A stretch of DNA of 64,000 bases, from contig NZ_NKHP01000008.1 in the NCBI RefSeq assembly GCF_014467235.1, positions 15,072 to 79,071 of the forward strand. Reading direction: 5' to 3'. Origin of the DNA: Xenorhabdus indica. Its GTDB lineage: Bacteria > Pseudomonadota > Gammaproteobacteria > Enterobacterales > Enterobacteriaceae. A program made the translations under genes and the position numbers. Shown here piece after piece: positions 25,584-35,708 of the stretch (the first letter of the stretch is position 1; each line of letters starts with the position of its first letter). The notes below the pieces were generated by a model. It was not told the DNA's origin, did no database searches, and worked only from the letters and a program-made list of their open reading frames with translations.

Positions 25584-28028
25584 TTATTCTTCTGGCTGGC
25601 TATTCCTTGTCAGTTTCGGCATCCATTCGATAGCAGTATCAAGATTCAGGCTCAGATTGCTACGAATGCCCTGTTTGCTTTTCTTGCGTAAATATTGCTG
25701 GCTATATTCTGCCAATGCGCCCGGCATATCCATTCCGAAACGAGTCACGGAAACAGGTTTATTCAGGTTATTGCCTTTCATATAAGCAAGGTAGGCGTGA
25801 TAGAGGTACTTACGGGGATTGAACGGCATAATTTCCGCATTGCCGATTAACAAACCGTCAGCTTCATGGGAAGCAATAAGATAACCGCAAAAATCGACCA
25901 GTGGATCTGTGCCGCGTTTGATATCCAGCGCCTCCGCAGATTTCTGCTGTTCTGCCAGTAAACGCCTTGCTGTTTGTGGATCAGCAAATCGATGCAGCAA
26001 ATGCCGGATAATAACGGGCAATTCTGCTGCTATTTTATCTCGCAGGAGTAGGTCACGTTCATTTTCCGGTACAACCTCGGAAAAGTTGAAAATCACTCGA
26101 CGCCGAGATACACCACCACTGCGATCACTGAAACTCATGGCATTATTGTTCACTGCCAGCACTACCGCAGGGATACGGGTTGAATAAGGTTGTTTATGCT
26201 TTGGATCGATAGCAACTTCATCGCCGCCAGTAATCGCCTTGATGCCGGAACCATCACCCACATAGCGAGTTTGGTCTGGCAGGATGATCAACGAATAGCC
26301 AACAATCAACGCCCGTTCCCGTGGATTTTCTAGTGCTGCCATACTTGCGGAAACGGTATTGCCTTTACCTGCCAGCATGGAACAAATTTCGGCAAAGATG
26401 CTTTTGCCACTGCCTCCGGCTCCGGTGACTTCCAGAAAGAGTTGCCAGTCATAACGGTTCGCCAACACCATAAACAGCGCTGCCAGCACTCTATATGCTT
26501 TGTTTTCACAGTTAGCTGTTGACTGATTGAGCCAGCGCCAGAATTGTGGCGCATGATCTAGCAGGGTTTCCCTCGAAACAGGGGAATTGAATTCAGTGTC
26601 ATTGGCAAGCAATAACCAATCATTTTTACGGTGAGGCCGAAACTGGCAGACTTTCAGATCAAATACGCCATTACTAAACCCGATTAAGTGGCGTTCTGGT
26701 GGCTGCATCATGGGAAGTTGTAATTTCAGGGCATCTACGGCTGAACTAATACCATGTGGTGAATACGGTAGTTTCTCTTCCATAAAAGCAGCCACCATTT
26801 CCCGCCTTAAATCACGATCACTGACCGGACGCCAGATAATATCGTCATAGTGGTGAACGGTTTCCGAAGCACCATCCAGTGCCAGATCACCGTTATAACG
26901 TGCCAGTAATACTTCCCCACGCTGGCTGGCTCCCATCTGACATAGTGTCAATTTTGCAGGCTCGGTATCACTATTAAACTGAATAGCTGCTTTTTTCTTG
27001 ATTGATGTCGGTTGATAAAGCCCCTGAGCAAAGGCTTGTTTTGCTATTTCTATACTGTATTGTTGGCGATAATCGTCCCAATCAGCTTTATACTCTGTAG
27101 GCGGTAACGTTACCCATCCGTTGATCGCTATGGCGGTTTTCTCTGCTGCAACCTTGCCGATATTCTTTTTCAGCCTGCCGTTTTTGTCTCGTTCTTCCGG
27201 TTCGTGCCAGTCGTTATCAGCGGCAATTATGATTCTGGAGTTTGGATACTGCTCTCTAACCTGCTCGGCAACATTCAATAGGTTACTTTCATCAATCGCT
27301 GCCAGTACCACGCCTTTATGTAATTGACTGACTGTTAAAGCTGTAGCATAACCTCCGGTAATGATGATTGTGTCCACCGTCCCGGTAATCTCAGTTACCA
27401 GAATAAAACTGCCTTTTTTCTGTGTACCTGCAACAAGTCGTTTTTCACCATTTGGCTTGATGGTATGTGCGCCAGTAATTGCGCCATCCAGTGTCTGAGT
27501 TACCAGCAATAAAGAACCGTCTTTTAACAATCTCTGATTGGAGTATTGCAATCCCTTTTTCATCAGATATTGAGATTCCCCCGCAACAGCAGTGGCAACC
27601 AGTGTCGCGATACGTTCAGCAATTGGCTTAGCGTTCCTAGTCAGCGTTTTGGCTGATTTGGATTCTGGCAAAGGCAATACCAGCGCATCCGCAACAACTT
27701 TTGCAGCCTCAAAAATCGAGATCCGGTTAGTTTTTGCTACTAAATCCAGTCCATCACCATAGTTCGGAGCATCACACTGGCGGCAATGCCAGTTGCCATG
27801 ATGGTGATCGTCGATAAAGTGGAAACGGTCATTACCACCGCATACAGGGCAAGCGCCATGTTTTCCCTTGCCGGGAATATCAATACCACATGCTGGCAGC
27901 AGATTTTCCCAGTGATACATGGCGGATTTTTTCACAGACTGGATAAAATCGAGTGGTTTTTGTTCGTCTGTTTTATCTGAAGATGTAAATTTGGGGTGAG
28001 TTTGGTTATGCTGTATGTCAGCCATCAT
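25584..28028 (-). CDS. P4 alpha-like primase/helicase
   Basis: The 814-residue replication protein has the P4-alpha order. An N-terminal zinc ribbon (C-P-V-C-G-G near 61-66, later H-C-R-Q-C) is followed by a TOPRIM-like primase part with I-I-I-T-G-G-Y-A-T-A and I-I-I-A-A-D-N-D. Behind these comes a superfamily 3 helicase of the D5/DUF5906 type with Walker A G-A-G-G-S-G-K-S near 536. Two adjacent ATGs (28028 and 28025) follow a GAGG; either may start. It would initiate replication of the island or satellite from the adjacent iterons. It lies directly behind the integrase, as in many tRNA-linked P4-type islands. Confidence 0.9.
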   Translation of the reverse strand: MMADIQHNQTHPKFTSSDKTDEQKPLDFIQSVKKSAMYHWENLLPACGIDIPGKGKHGACPVCGGNDRFHFIDDHHHGNWHCRQCDAPNYGDGLDLVAKTNRISIFEAAKVVADALVLPLPESKSAKTLTRNAKPIAERIATLVATAVAGESQYLMKKGLQYSNQRLLKDGSLLLVTQTLDGAITGAHTIKPNGEKRLVAGTQKKGSFILVTEITGTVDTIIITGGYATALTVSQLHKGVVLAAIDESNLLNVAEQVREQYPNSRIIIAADNDWHEPEERDKNGRLKKNIGKVAAEKTAIAINGWVTLPPTEYKADWDDYRQQYSIEIAKQAFAQGLYQPTSIKKKAAIQFNSDTEPAKLTLCQMGASQRGEVLLARYNGDLALDGASETVHHYDDIIWRPVSDRDLRREMVAAFMEEKLPYSPHGISSAVDALKLQLPMMQPPERHLIGFSNGVFDLKVCQFRPHRKNDWLLLANDTEFNSPVSRETLLDHAPQFWRWLNQSTANCENKAYRVLAALFMVLANRYDWQLFLEVTGAGGSGKSIFAEICSMLAGKGNTVSASMAALENPRERALIVGYSLIILPDQTRYVGDGSGIKAITGGDEVAIDPKHKQPYSTRIPAVVLAVNNNAMSFSDRSGGVSRRRVIFNFSEVVPENERDLLLRDKIAAELPVIIRHLLHRFADPQTARRLLAEQQKSAEALDIKRGTDPLVDFCGYLIASHEADGLLIGNAEIMPFNPRKYLYHAYLAYMKGNNLNKPVSVTRFGMDMPGALAEYSQQYLRKKSKQGIRSNLSLNLDTAIEWMPKLTRNSQPEE

Positions 28029-28054
28029 CGTTACCTCGTTTAACGATTTGGTTA

Positions 28055-28090
28055 GACGCCTCAGATGTGTTACAGCACACTGAGGCGTTG
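28055..28090. terminator. Hairpin between integrase and primase genes
   Basis: GACGCCTCA and TGAGGCGTT arms with a CTTTTTAT tail on the plus strand. It lies downstream of the integrase on the minus strand, where the tail is poor, so its direction is unclear. Confidence 0.45.
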
Positions 28091-28125
28091 CTTTTTATGT
28101 TACTTTTCTTAAAAAATCTCTATCT

Positions 28126-29340
28126 CTACGCCCTTTTGCCAAATTTTCCGATCAGCACGTTTTCTCCTCGTTCCAGCATCTCCATATAATCCGCGTACCA
28201 TTGCAGCATTTCCCGGCGACCATCCAGATATTGAGCGTGGTTGTAAGTGCCTCGGATGCTGTTTTTATCGACGTGAGCTAGCTGTTTTTCAACCCATGCA
28301 GTGTTGAAGTCTTGATCGTGCAGAATGGTACTCATGGTGTGCCGGAATCCGTGACCTGTCGCCCGCCCTGAATATCCCATGCGGCGGATCATGGTATTGA
28401 TTGCCATATCAGATATATGCTTTCTGTAATCTGTCCGGCTTGGGAAAACATACTGATAACTGCCGCTGATAGGCTGAATCTGCTTCAATAAATCGATAAC
28501 TTGCTCTGATAATGGCACTACATGAGTACGCCGCATTTTCATTTTTTCGGCTGGAATTGTCCAAACAGCCTTATCTAAATCAATTTCTGACCATTCAGCT
28601 TTGCGAAGTTCTCCCGGACGAACGCCGGTTAATATAAGCATTCGCAAAGCCGTTCTGACTATCTGACTTCCCATATATTTATCAATGGAACGGAGAAATT
28701 CAGGTAATTCATCTACTGAAAGGTGAGCGTAATGTTCGCGTTGATGAGGGATAAAAGCACTCGCTAAATCGGGAGCTGGATTATATTCTGCCCTGCCAGT
28801 AATAATTGCATATGTCCAAACTTCACCACAACGTTGGCGAACTTTCTTTAATTTATCGGTGACGCCTCTCTTTTCCATAATAGAAAGGAGGTCTAATAAT
28901 TCGAGGGGTTTTATTTCAGCAATCGGGCGATGACCAATATAAGGAAAAACGTCTTTTTCGAATGCGTCCATCATATCTTCACGATAACCAACAGACCATC
29001 TGTCTTTTCTTCCCTCGTACCATTCACGCGCAATGCTTTCAAAGGTGTTACTGATTTCGCCCTGAGCCGCCAGTTTCTTTTGTTTTTTATCTTGGTTGGG
29101 ATCAATACCGTCGGCTATCAGTTTCTTGGCTTCATCACGTTTTCTTCTGGCCTCTGCCAACGTGATAAGCGGAAAAGTACCAATAGCGAGTAATTTTTCT
29201 TTTCCTGCAATTCTGTATTTCAGTCGCCAGTATTTAGAACCAGTTGTCTTTACCAACAGATACAAGCCACCGCCATCCGATAGCTTAAAATCTTTATCTT
29301 GGGGTTTTACTGTTTCAACTTGCCGGGCTGTTAGTTTCAT
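28126..29340 (-). CDS. P4-type tyrosine recombinase (island integrase)
   Basis: The 404-residue protein has the N-terminal arm-binding domain (DUF4102: L-T-A-R-Q-V-E then D-G-G-G-L-Y-L-L-V) and the tyrosine recombinase catalytic set: Arg in T-G-V-R-P-G-E-L-R, H-G-F-R-H-T, and H-V-D-K-N-S followed by the nucleophile in G-T-Y-N-H-A. Such enzymes insert islands into tRNA 3' ends. Here the tRNA-Ser 3' end lies 195 bases upstream of its start, the standard arrangement. Length and all key residues are intact. Confidence 0.93.
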   Translation of the reverse strand: MKLTARQVETVKPQDKDFKLSDGGGLYLLVKTTGSKYWRLKYRIAGKEKLLAIGTFPLITLAEARRKRDEAKKLIADGIDPNQDKKQKKLAAQGEISNTFESIAREWYEGRKDRWSVGYREDMMDAFEKDVFPYIGHRPIAEIKPLELLDLLSIMEKRGVTDKLKKVRQRCGEVWTYAIITGRAEYNPAPDLASAFIPHQREHYAHLSVDELPEFLRSIDKYMGSQIVRTALRMLILTGVRPGELRKAEWSEIDLDKAVWTIPAEKMKMRRTHVVPLSEQVIDLLKQIQPISGSYQYVFPSRTDYRKHISDMAINTMIRRMGYSGRATGHGFRHTMSTILHDQDFNTAWVEKQLAHVDKNSIRGTYNHAQYLDGRREMLQWYADYMEMLERGENVLIGKFGKRA

Positions 29341-29534
29341 ATTTCTAGCATCCTTGCCCCCTCACAGTAATGGGGGTATTTTTTTAGGGGGTACAGAAAG
29401 TTACCCCTATATATACCCCCTGACTGGGGTACATTGCAATAGATGTCAGTAGACGTTACTAGAGTGTTATTTGGGGATTTTCTTTGATTTTATTGGGAAA
29501 AGTAGACTTTAAGAGATGCTGCTAGAAGTGTAGA

Positions 29535-29622
29535 TGGCGGAGGAGGAGAGATTCGAACTCTCGGATGGTTTCCCATCGGCGGTTTTCAAGACCGCTGCCT
29601 TCAGCCGCTCGGCCACCCCTCC
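29535..29622 (-). tRNA. serT: tRNA-Ser(UGA)
   Basis: The 88-base cloverleaf on the minus strand has a seven-base acceptor stem GGAGGGG/CTCCTCC (one G-T pair), a long variable arm (GATGGGAAACCATC), anticodon loop CTTGAAA with anticodon TGA, GTTCGAATC in the T arm, and an encoded CCA. Its 3' end faces the integrase and is the expected attachment site. In E. coli yccA lies between serT and tusE; here it is absent. Confidence 0.95.
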
Positions 29623-29804
29623 GCAATGCCGAGCACTATAAACATCACTATTCACAATGTAAAGTATTTATATGTTCAATTGACGTTAAATTGTTCACCT
29701 CACTGTTTGTTGGATCATTTATTCAGCATTTATAGTGATCTTTCTTGGGAATAAAGGTGATTTTTGCTAAATTGTCGCCATCATTGTAGATTGGTTAAAA
29801 AGTT

Positions 29805-30134
29805 ATGTTGGTATTTGAAGGTCGTGAGATCGAAACTGATGCACAAGGTTATCTGAAAAACAGCAGTGACTGGAAAGAAACTATGGCACCACTGCTTGCT
29901 GAACAGGAAGATATCACTTTGACCGAACAACATTGGGAAGTGGTTCGTTTTGTGCGCGAATTTTATAAGGAGTTCAACACTTCTCCTGCTATCCGAATGC
30001 TAGTCAAAGCAATTTCACAAAAGTATGGCGAAGAAAAAGGAAATAGTCGCTATCTTTATCGTCTATTTCCTAAAGGACCAGCAAAACAAGCAACTAAAAT
30101 TGCCGGTCTTCCAAAACCAGTAAAATGTATCTGA
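29805..30134 (+). CDS. tusE: Sulfur-relay protein TusE
   Basis: The 109-residue DsrC-family protein begins with the F-E-G-R-E-I-E-T-D strand and ends G-L-P-K-P-V-K-C-I. The penultimate Cys is the conserved sulfur acceptor. TusE takes persulfide from TusBCD and passes it to MnmA for 2-thiolation of tRNA wobble uridine. Its order with acyP and hspQ matches E. coli. The ATG at 29805 gives the usual length. Confidence 0.95.
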   Translation: MLVFEGREIETDAQGYLKNSSDWKETMAPLLAEQEDITLTEQHWEVVRFVREFYKEFNTSPAIRMLVKAISQKYGEEKGNSRYLYRLFPKGPAKQATKIAGLPKPVKCI

Positions 30135-30149
30135 ATCAGTCATCCGTCT

Positions 30150-30428
30150 TCAATGACGGATGCTGAAATTATCCATCTCTTCTACTTCACAAAAATGTGA
30201 TTGAAAATGTTCAATCTTTGAACCCGGAGGCCCTCCCTGCTCTAACCAATGGATTAATTTTTTGATTTGCTCCTCATTACCACAAGCAACTATTTTGACA
30301 CTACCGTCATTCATATTGCGAACATACCCCAATAACTTATTTTTCTTTGCCCAATGATATGTTTGATAGCGAAAACCAACTCCCTGTACTCGTCCATATA
30401 CATAAATAGTGATACTTTGAATAGTCAT
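30150..30428 (-). CDS. acyP: Acylphosphatase
   Basis: The 92-residue protein has V-Q-G-V-G-F-R with the substrate-binding Arg and Y-V-R-N-M-N-D-G-S-V with the catalytic Asn, giving hydrolysis of acyl phosphates. A longer TTG frame to 30455 exists, but the ATG at 30428 with GGGGG upstream gives the family length. It is convergent with tusE, as in E. coli yccX. Confidence 0.93.
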   Translation of the reverse strand: MTIQSITIYVYGRVQGVGFRYQTYHWAKKNKLLGYVRNMNDGSVKIVACGNEEQIKKLIHWLEQGGPPGSKIEHFQSHFCEVEEMDNFSIRH

Positions 30429-30728
30429 CTTTTTTTCCCCCGTAAGCAAAATCAAAGAAATATCTCCTGCTCCCTAATAGGGTATTTTGCCGAAAGTGTG
30501 TTGATTTTTCCTTGAATAACAGTTTGGAATCTATTGGGTATAATAACTTTGGCATACTAAGATCACTTTTAGTATTGTATTTTATATACACAACAGCTAA
30601 CCTGAATTATGGGACGGTGATCACATACCATCCTGCATGCAAGATTCCGGTTACCGGGTGTGCGCTTGAAATTTACCTTTCTGCCCTTATATAAGAGTGA
30701 TTGCAAGGTTTCTCTGGAGGTGACTATG

Positions 30729-31046
30729 ATGATCGCCAGCAAATTCGGTATCGGTCAGCAAGTAAGGCATAAGTTGCTAGGCTATTTGGGTGTTGTTGTA
30801 GATATTGATGCTGAATATTCTTTAGAACAACCGCAGGAAAATGATATTGCATCTAATGCGACTTTACGTTCAGCTCCGTGGTATCACGTTGTGATGGAAG
30901 GTGATGATGGACAACCCGTTCACACCTATTTGGCAGAGGCACAATTGACTTACGAGATATCAGATGATCACCCAGAGCATCCTTCTCTGGATGAGTTAGC
31001 TGAGTCTATCCGCAGCCAGTTGTTAGCACCAAGGTTAAGAAATTAA
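30729..31046 (+). CDS. hspQ: Heat-shock protein HspQ (DnaA/hemimethylated-DNA-binding, Lon-associated)
   Basis: Translation from the second of two adjacent ATGs gives 105 residues, the E. coli length, starting [14 protein letters not shown]. The GGAGG at 30716-30720 is 8 bases upstream of this ATG. W-Y-H-V-V-M-E and H-T-Y-L-A-E-A-Q-L are the YccV signature. HspQ binds hemimethylated DNA and is known as a Lon substrate and enhancer. Confidence 0.95.
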   Translation: MIASKFGIGQQVRHKLLGYLGVVVDIDAEYSLEQPQENDIASNATLRSAPWYHVVMEGDDGQPVHTYLAEAQLTYEISDDHPEHPSLDELAESIRSQLLAPRLRN

Positions 31047-31129
31047 TACAAATCTCTTCTATTTACTGAAAAAGATTTTAACAATTCTGGTAAGGAAAGG
31101 CGGTGAAACAGAAGCGAACATCGCCTTCT

Positions 31130-31214
31130 TTATTTTTCCACTCCTAAACGGGGAATTTCAATTTTTGGGCAGCGATCCATAACAACGTCTAATCCCTTGC
31201 TTTCTGCCAGTAAT
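31130..31214 (-). pseudogene. yccU: 3' remnant of yccU (CoA-binding protein)
   Basis: The minus strand encodes L-L-A-E-S-K-G-L-D-V-V-M-D-R-C-P-K-I-E-I and then P-R-L-G-V-E-K-stop. E. coli YccU ends with almost the same residues (G-L-S-V-V-M-D-R-C-P-A-I-E-I-P-R-L-G). Upstream of this the frame no longer resembles YccU and soon runs into the end of helD. In E. coli mgsA and yccT lie between yccU and helD; a deletion removed them and most of yccU. Confidence 0.8.
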
Positions 31215-31245
31215 AAGGAAAGAGACAGCTTCCTCTCCCGAAGGC

Positions 31246-33342
31246 TTAAGGTTTACGCTGGCTCGAAACACCCAATTGAGAGAGTTGATGAATAAAGAAC
31301 GATGGGTTTTTCAGCTCCTGCATCAACCATATCTGTTTTTTTGCCCTTGTCAGTGCAACATACAAAAGGTAATTCTCTTCTGTATCAGAAAATTTTTCAG
31401 GTTGTGGCAATAGCACCTGTTGTAATACGGAACCTTTTTCTGGTGCAGGAAATCCATCTTTACCTTGCCGTAATCCTAAGATAATTGCGTAATCTGCCTG
31501 TTGTCCCTGGGATTCATGGATAGTCATGAACTTAATATGCAAATTCGGCCAACGGGTAGACGCTTTTTTCAATAACTCAGGCTTAAGGTAATGGTAACGA
31601 GCCAATAACAAAATAGTCTCTTCGTTGGTGACATAACCACTCATTTTGTCCAGTAATGCTTCCAGTTGTTCTTCAGGCAAAATTACAACTGATTTTTTGT
31701 TTTCTTTCATCAAACTACGAGGGGTTAAATTGCTGAATGAATGGCTCACGTGACAGAGATGTTGCTGGATAAATCCATTGGCAATTTCACCAATACTATC
31801 ATTAAAACGATAAGTGTTATCCAAAACACATTCAGTAATTTCGTCAAAAATACCTCCATCAGAAATACTTTTACCGAAAACCTCTTCGGCAAAATAAAAA
31901 GTCGGTTTTGTATCGTTAATTTGATAAATTCTCTGCCAATCATCTGCAACAGCAAATAGATGACTTTGTTTATTTTGTACTCTCAGTGCTGCCAATAGTC
32001 TGGTGCTTAATGGAGAAATATTCTGAAAGTCATCCAGCAAAATATGTTTCCACGGGCTAATGAAACGCTCTTTTCCCAGAATATTCACAGCCTGGCGGAT
32101 CAGACCAGAGCAATCCATCGTTCCTTCTGTTTTTAATGCTAATTTCCAGGCTTTCAATAAAGGGGTCATAAGGCGGATACGTTTTTGAAACAGGCCGGCA
32201 TATTCAGATGAGGCTTGCTCAATCATCTCTTTTTGGCTGCCACCGTGCATTCTTATTAGCCCCAACCAATGTTCCAAACGACTGGATAAACGAGTCTGCA
32301 CTTGTTTATCATGCCAGTACTCACCATACGGCAGTTGCCAGCCCAACTCCTCTTCCAACCATTCCCGCCAACCTTTTGCCTGCGCTTTCTTTTCATTACA
32401 CTGCTTTTGCCATTCCCGAATGAGAAAATCACGGCGTTTCTGAGGATTAGTTTCTAATTCGCTGATCTTGGCAGCATGATTACCAGCTTGCTGAATAATA
32501 TTGAGTGCCAGCTCATGGAATGTTTGCGCTTTTATCTCTTTTGTTTCCAAACGTAACTGAATACGTTTATTTACCTCATCAGCCGATTGACGCCCACAAG
32601 AGAGAAATAAAATCTGTTCAGGAATTGCCTGTTGGCGTAACAATAACCATCCAGCACGCGCTACTAAAACAGCAGTTTTCCCACTCCCCGCACTTCCCAT
32701 AACTAATATGGATTTTTCACCGTTAACTACAGCCCGGCATTGAGAACAATCGAATGGCAAATTTTCTACAGACTGGAAAAATTCACCATATTGTTCCAAC
32801 ATACGCTCAATCCACTGTTGGTTTATGTGCTTTAATTTCTTCTCTCCTTCATTCAACCAGTCCAAGCAAATCTGATAGTTATCACAGCAATTCTCAAATT
32901 GTTTAACTCTTTGTAAGGGTAAAGGGAGGGATTGAAATGTTTCCTGGATTTGTTGCTGTACTAAAGATAAGTCTGCTGCTTTAATCCAACGGTTCTGTTG
33001 CCTGATTTTGTCAATTTTATTTACCTGGGCAGCCAGTACCTCAGCACTGATATCACTCATTTCGAGGCTCCATACCTGCCATTTTTTCAGTAAATAATGG
33101 TAAAAATACTGTGTTTGCTGCCATTCAGTCCCATGTAAACGGACAACTTTTCCTCCAGGCAATTCAAATTCCAGTTCCCCCCAGACAATCCCTCGCTTAC
33201 ACTGAACATCAATTAATTGATTAAATGGAATTAGGTACTGATGCTTGTCACCACTGACTTCAACGCCAGCATTAAGCAAACGCACCCGATTATATGGATG
33301 CCGGGCAAGCCGTTGACCAATTTGTGTTGATTTTAGTTCCAT
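31246..33342 (-). CDS. helD: DNA helicase IV (HelD)
   Basis: The 698-residue UvrD/Rep-type superfamily 1 helicase has an N-terminal region specific to helicase IV (residues 1-190). Q-C-R-A-V-V and V-M-G-S-A-G-S-G-K-T-A-V-L-V form motifs Q and I near 205-225; L-L-D-D-F-Q-N-I-S is motif II, D-D-W-Q-R-I-Y is motif III, and L-L-Y-V-A-L-T-R-A-K is near the C-terminus. It unwinds DNA 3'-5' in repair. The length fits the family (684 in E. coli). Confidence 0.95.
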   Translation of the reverse strand: MELKSTQIGQRLARHPYNRVRLLNAGVEVSGDKHQYLIPFNQLIDVQCKRGIVWGELEFELPGGKVVRLHGTEWQQTQYFYHYLLKKWQVWSLEMSDISAEVLAAQVNKIDKIRQQNRWIKAADLSLVQQQIQETFQSLPLPLQRVKQFENCCDNYQICLDWLNEGEKKLKHINQQWIERMLEQYGEFFQSVENLPFDCSQCRAVVNGEKSILVMGSAGSGKTAVLVARAGWLLLRQQAIPEQILFLSCGRQSADEVNKRIQLRLETKEIKAQTFHELALNIIQQAGNHAAKISELETNPQKRRDFLIREWQKQCNEKKAQAKGWREWLEEELGWQLPYGEYWHDKQVQTRLSSRLEHWLGLIRMHGGSQKEMIEQASSEYAGLFQKRIRLMTPLLKAWKLALKTEGTMDCSGLIRQAVNILGKERFISPWKHILLDDFQNISPLSTRLLAALRVQNKQSHLFAVADDWQRIYQINDTKPTFYFAEEVFGKSISDGGIFDEITECVLDNTYRFNDSIGEIANGFIQQHLCHVSHSFSNLTPRSLMKENKKSVVILPEEQLEALLDKMSGYVTNEETILLLARYHYLKPELLKKASTRWPNLHIKFMTIHESQGQQADYAIILGLRQGKDGFPAPEKGSVLQQVLLPQPEKFSDTEENYLLYVALTRAKKQIWLMQELKNPSFFIHQLSQLGVSSQRKP

Positions 33343-33408
33343 TGTCGTAGCACCGTACCTGAAAATTGTTGAGCGCCCCGCTCATGTAGATGTTGTTAGG
33401 AGTATTTT

Positions 33409-35598
33409 GTGCTAACGGTTTTTTCAAGCTCCCGCCATTTTCTGTATAACAATCACGTTCTCTATTATATTCGTATATTCATTGCGCTAACAGGAACGAC
33501 TCTCGTTCCCTGGTTATTGCAGGAAGAGCCCAAAATCACGATCCCTCTGACTTTAGGCGTCGTTGCCGCAGCATTAACAGATTTGGATGATCGCTTAGTC
33601 GGCCGTTTACACAACCTTATTATCACGTTAATCTCCTTTTTTGTTGCCTCCATATCTATCACTCTGCTTTTTCCTTATCCCTGGCTTTTCTTTTTTGGCC
33701 TGGCAATTTCTACTTGTAGTTTTATCCTGCTAGGCGCCTTGGGGCAACGTTATGCTACTATTGCCTTCGGTGCTTTATTGATTGCTATTTATACTATGCT
33801 CGGTGCATCCATATTTCCCGTTTGGTATCAGCAACCTTTATTATTACTCACTGGTGCAATCTGGTATAACTTGTTGACATTGGCTGAGCATTTACTGTTT
33901 CCTATTCGTCCATTACAAGAAAATCTGGCGCGTTGTTACCACCAGCTTTCTGCATACCTTTACGCCAAAACGAATTTGTTTGACCCCGATACTGAAACAG
34001 AAGAATATAAGCAAGCTGTATTTGATGTTGTTATGGCTAACAGCATATTAGTCGCGACACTCAATCAGACCAAAATAGCTTTATTGAGCCGCCTGAAAGG
34101 GGATCGAAGACAACAAGGAACCCGTAAGACTCTCCACTATTATTTTATTGTTCAGGATATTCACGAACGGGCCAGTTCATCCCATATTCAATATCAAAAA
34201 CTGCGGGAAACGTTACGTCACAGCGATATCCTGTTTCGTTTCCAACGCTTATTGTCCATGCAGGCACACGCCTGTGAGCAAGTTTCACAATCCATTTTTC
34301 TGCGTAAACAGTATCAGCATAGTTCACGTTTCGAGAATGCTTTCAGCTATCTTGAATGCTCTCTGGAGAGATTAAAAAACCAGCAAACAATTAATGCTAA
34401 GATAAGTGCATTCAATAACTTACTGAAAAACTTACGGGCAATTGATGCTCAATTAGCGGGACTCAGTTCTGACCAATATTTCACTTCCCATGGCTGCTCT
34501 CACATTGATAAATCAAGCAATGAAAATCAAAGCCATGATAAACAAGAAGATACGCAATTATCCGATGAAACTTTAACGGGTTGGCGCGATATTTGGTTTC
34601 GGCTCCACAGCAATCTGACGCCAAAATCAGCCCTATTCCGCCATGCTGTTCGTATGTCTGCTCTGCTATGTATTGGTTATGCGATTATTCAACTGTTTGA
34701 TTTACAACGGGGCTATTGGATCTTGCTGACTAGCCTATTTGTTTGCCAACCTAACTATAGTGCAACCCGTCGTCGTTTAGTCTCCCGTATTATTGGCACC
34801 CTGGCAGGCATTTTGATTGGGTTACCCATTCTCTACCTTGTGCCTTCTATTGAAGGGCTGTTATTGTTGATCGTGATTTCAGGTGTACTATTTTTTGCTT
34901 TCCGTAATATTCAATATGCATATGCAACCCTGTTTATTACGTTGCTGGTTCTGTTAAATTTTAATTTACTGGGAGAAGGTTTTGAAGTCGCTTTACCCAG
35001 AATCACAGACACGCTGATCGGTTGTGGTATTGCTTTACTGGCAGTGAGTTTTATCTGGCCTGACTGGAAGCTCCACCAATTACCGCATGTTATTATCTGC
35101 ACTATGAGTGCAAATTGTCGTTATCTCAATGCAATTGTGCTGCAATATCATCAAGGAAAAAGTAATTGTCTGAATTATCGGGTCGCTCGTCGTAATGCCC
35201 ACAATTGCGACGCTGAATTGGCATCAGTGATCTCAAACATGTCATCAGAACCCAAAAATCATCGCAACTCTCAGAAGGCGGCATTTCGTCTGCTTTATCT
35301 TAACCATACAATGCTGAGTTATATTTCTGCTTTAGGAGCACATCGCGATAAACTTAATGATCCCGTCATCCTGAAAATACTTAATGATGCAATCTATCAT
35401 GTTGAATTTGCATTACAGCAAGACAGAATCGATGAGACGTTTCTTCAGTATATTTCAGAACATTTGATCAAAAGAAGTAATCAACTGACTTCTGATAACA
35501 ATAAAGTTCAGCTTGTATTACAGCAGGTAGTGTTACTGATTGAATTATTGCCGGAGATTGTTACATTAAAAAAATACTGCTCTCTCCTGCTATACTGA
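33409..35598 (+). CDS. yccS: YccS/YhfK-type inner membrane protein (FUSC family)
   Basis: The 729-residue protein has two hydrophobic blocks (about 20-160 and 410-550), each with five to six membrane helices, separated and followed by cytoplasmic helical domains. T-L-G-V-V-A-A-A-L-T-D-L-D-D-R-L near 46 is diagnostic. Its role is unknown; relatives of the FUSC/AaeB type suggest efflux. The start is GTG with AGGAG seven bases upstream. In E. coli yccF precedes it; here it follows helD divergently with yccF absent. Confidence 0.92.
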   Translation: MLTVFSSSRHFLYNNHVLYYIRIFIALTGTTLVPWLLQEEPKITIPLTLGVVAAALTDLDDRLVGRLHNLIITLISFFVASISITLLFPYPWLFFFGLAISTCSFILLGALGQRYATIAFGALLIAIYTMLGASIFPVWYQQPLLLLTGAIWYNLLTLAEHLLFPIRPLQENLARCYHQLSAYLYAKTNLFDPDTETEEYKQAVFDVVMANSILVATLNQTKIALLSRLKGDRRQQGTRKTLHYYFIVQDIHERASSSHIQYQKLRETLRHSDILFRFQRLLSMQAHACEQVSQSIFLRKQYQHSSRFENAFSYLECSLERLKNQQTINAKISAFNNLLKNLRAIDAQLAGLSSDQYFTSHGCSHIDKSSNENQSHDKQEDTQLSDETLTGWRDIWFRLHSNLTPKSALFRHAVRMSALLCIGYAIIQLFDLQRGYWILLTSLFVCQPNYSATRRRLVSRIIGTLAGILIGLPILYLVPSIEGLLLLIVISGVLFFAFRNIQYAYATLFITLLVLLNFNLLGEGFEVALPRITDTLIGCGIALLAVSFIWPDWKLHQLPHVIICTMSANCRYLNAIVLQYHQGKSNCLNYRVARRNAHNCDAELASVISNMSSEPKNHRNSQKAAFRLLYLNHTMLSYISALGAHRDKLNDPVILKILNDAIYHVEFALQQDRIDETFLQYISEHLIKRSNQLTSDNNKVQLVLQQVVLLIELLPEIVTLKKYCSLLLY

Positions 35599-35708
35599 AA
35601 TCATTGCAGGAGCCAAACTGTATATCACCAATACGAATCCCAACTCAATTAAAATACCAAAGATAGGAGCATAGCCCCTATCTTTCATTTTTATCATGCA
35701 GGGTAATT

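Noticed and set aside
1-29500. Second copy of the tRNA-Ser 3' end as attachment site
   Set aside because: Scanning by eye for GATTCGAACTCTC found no match to the left of the integrase; short or degenerate sites could have been missed.
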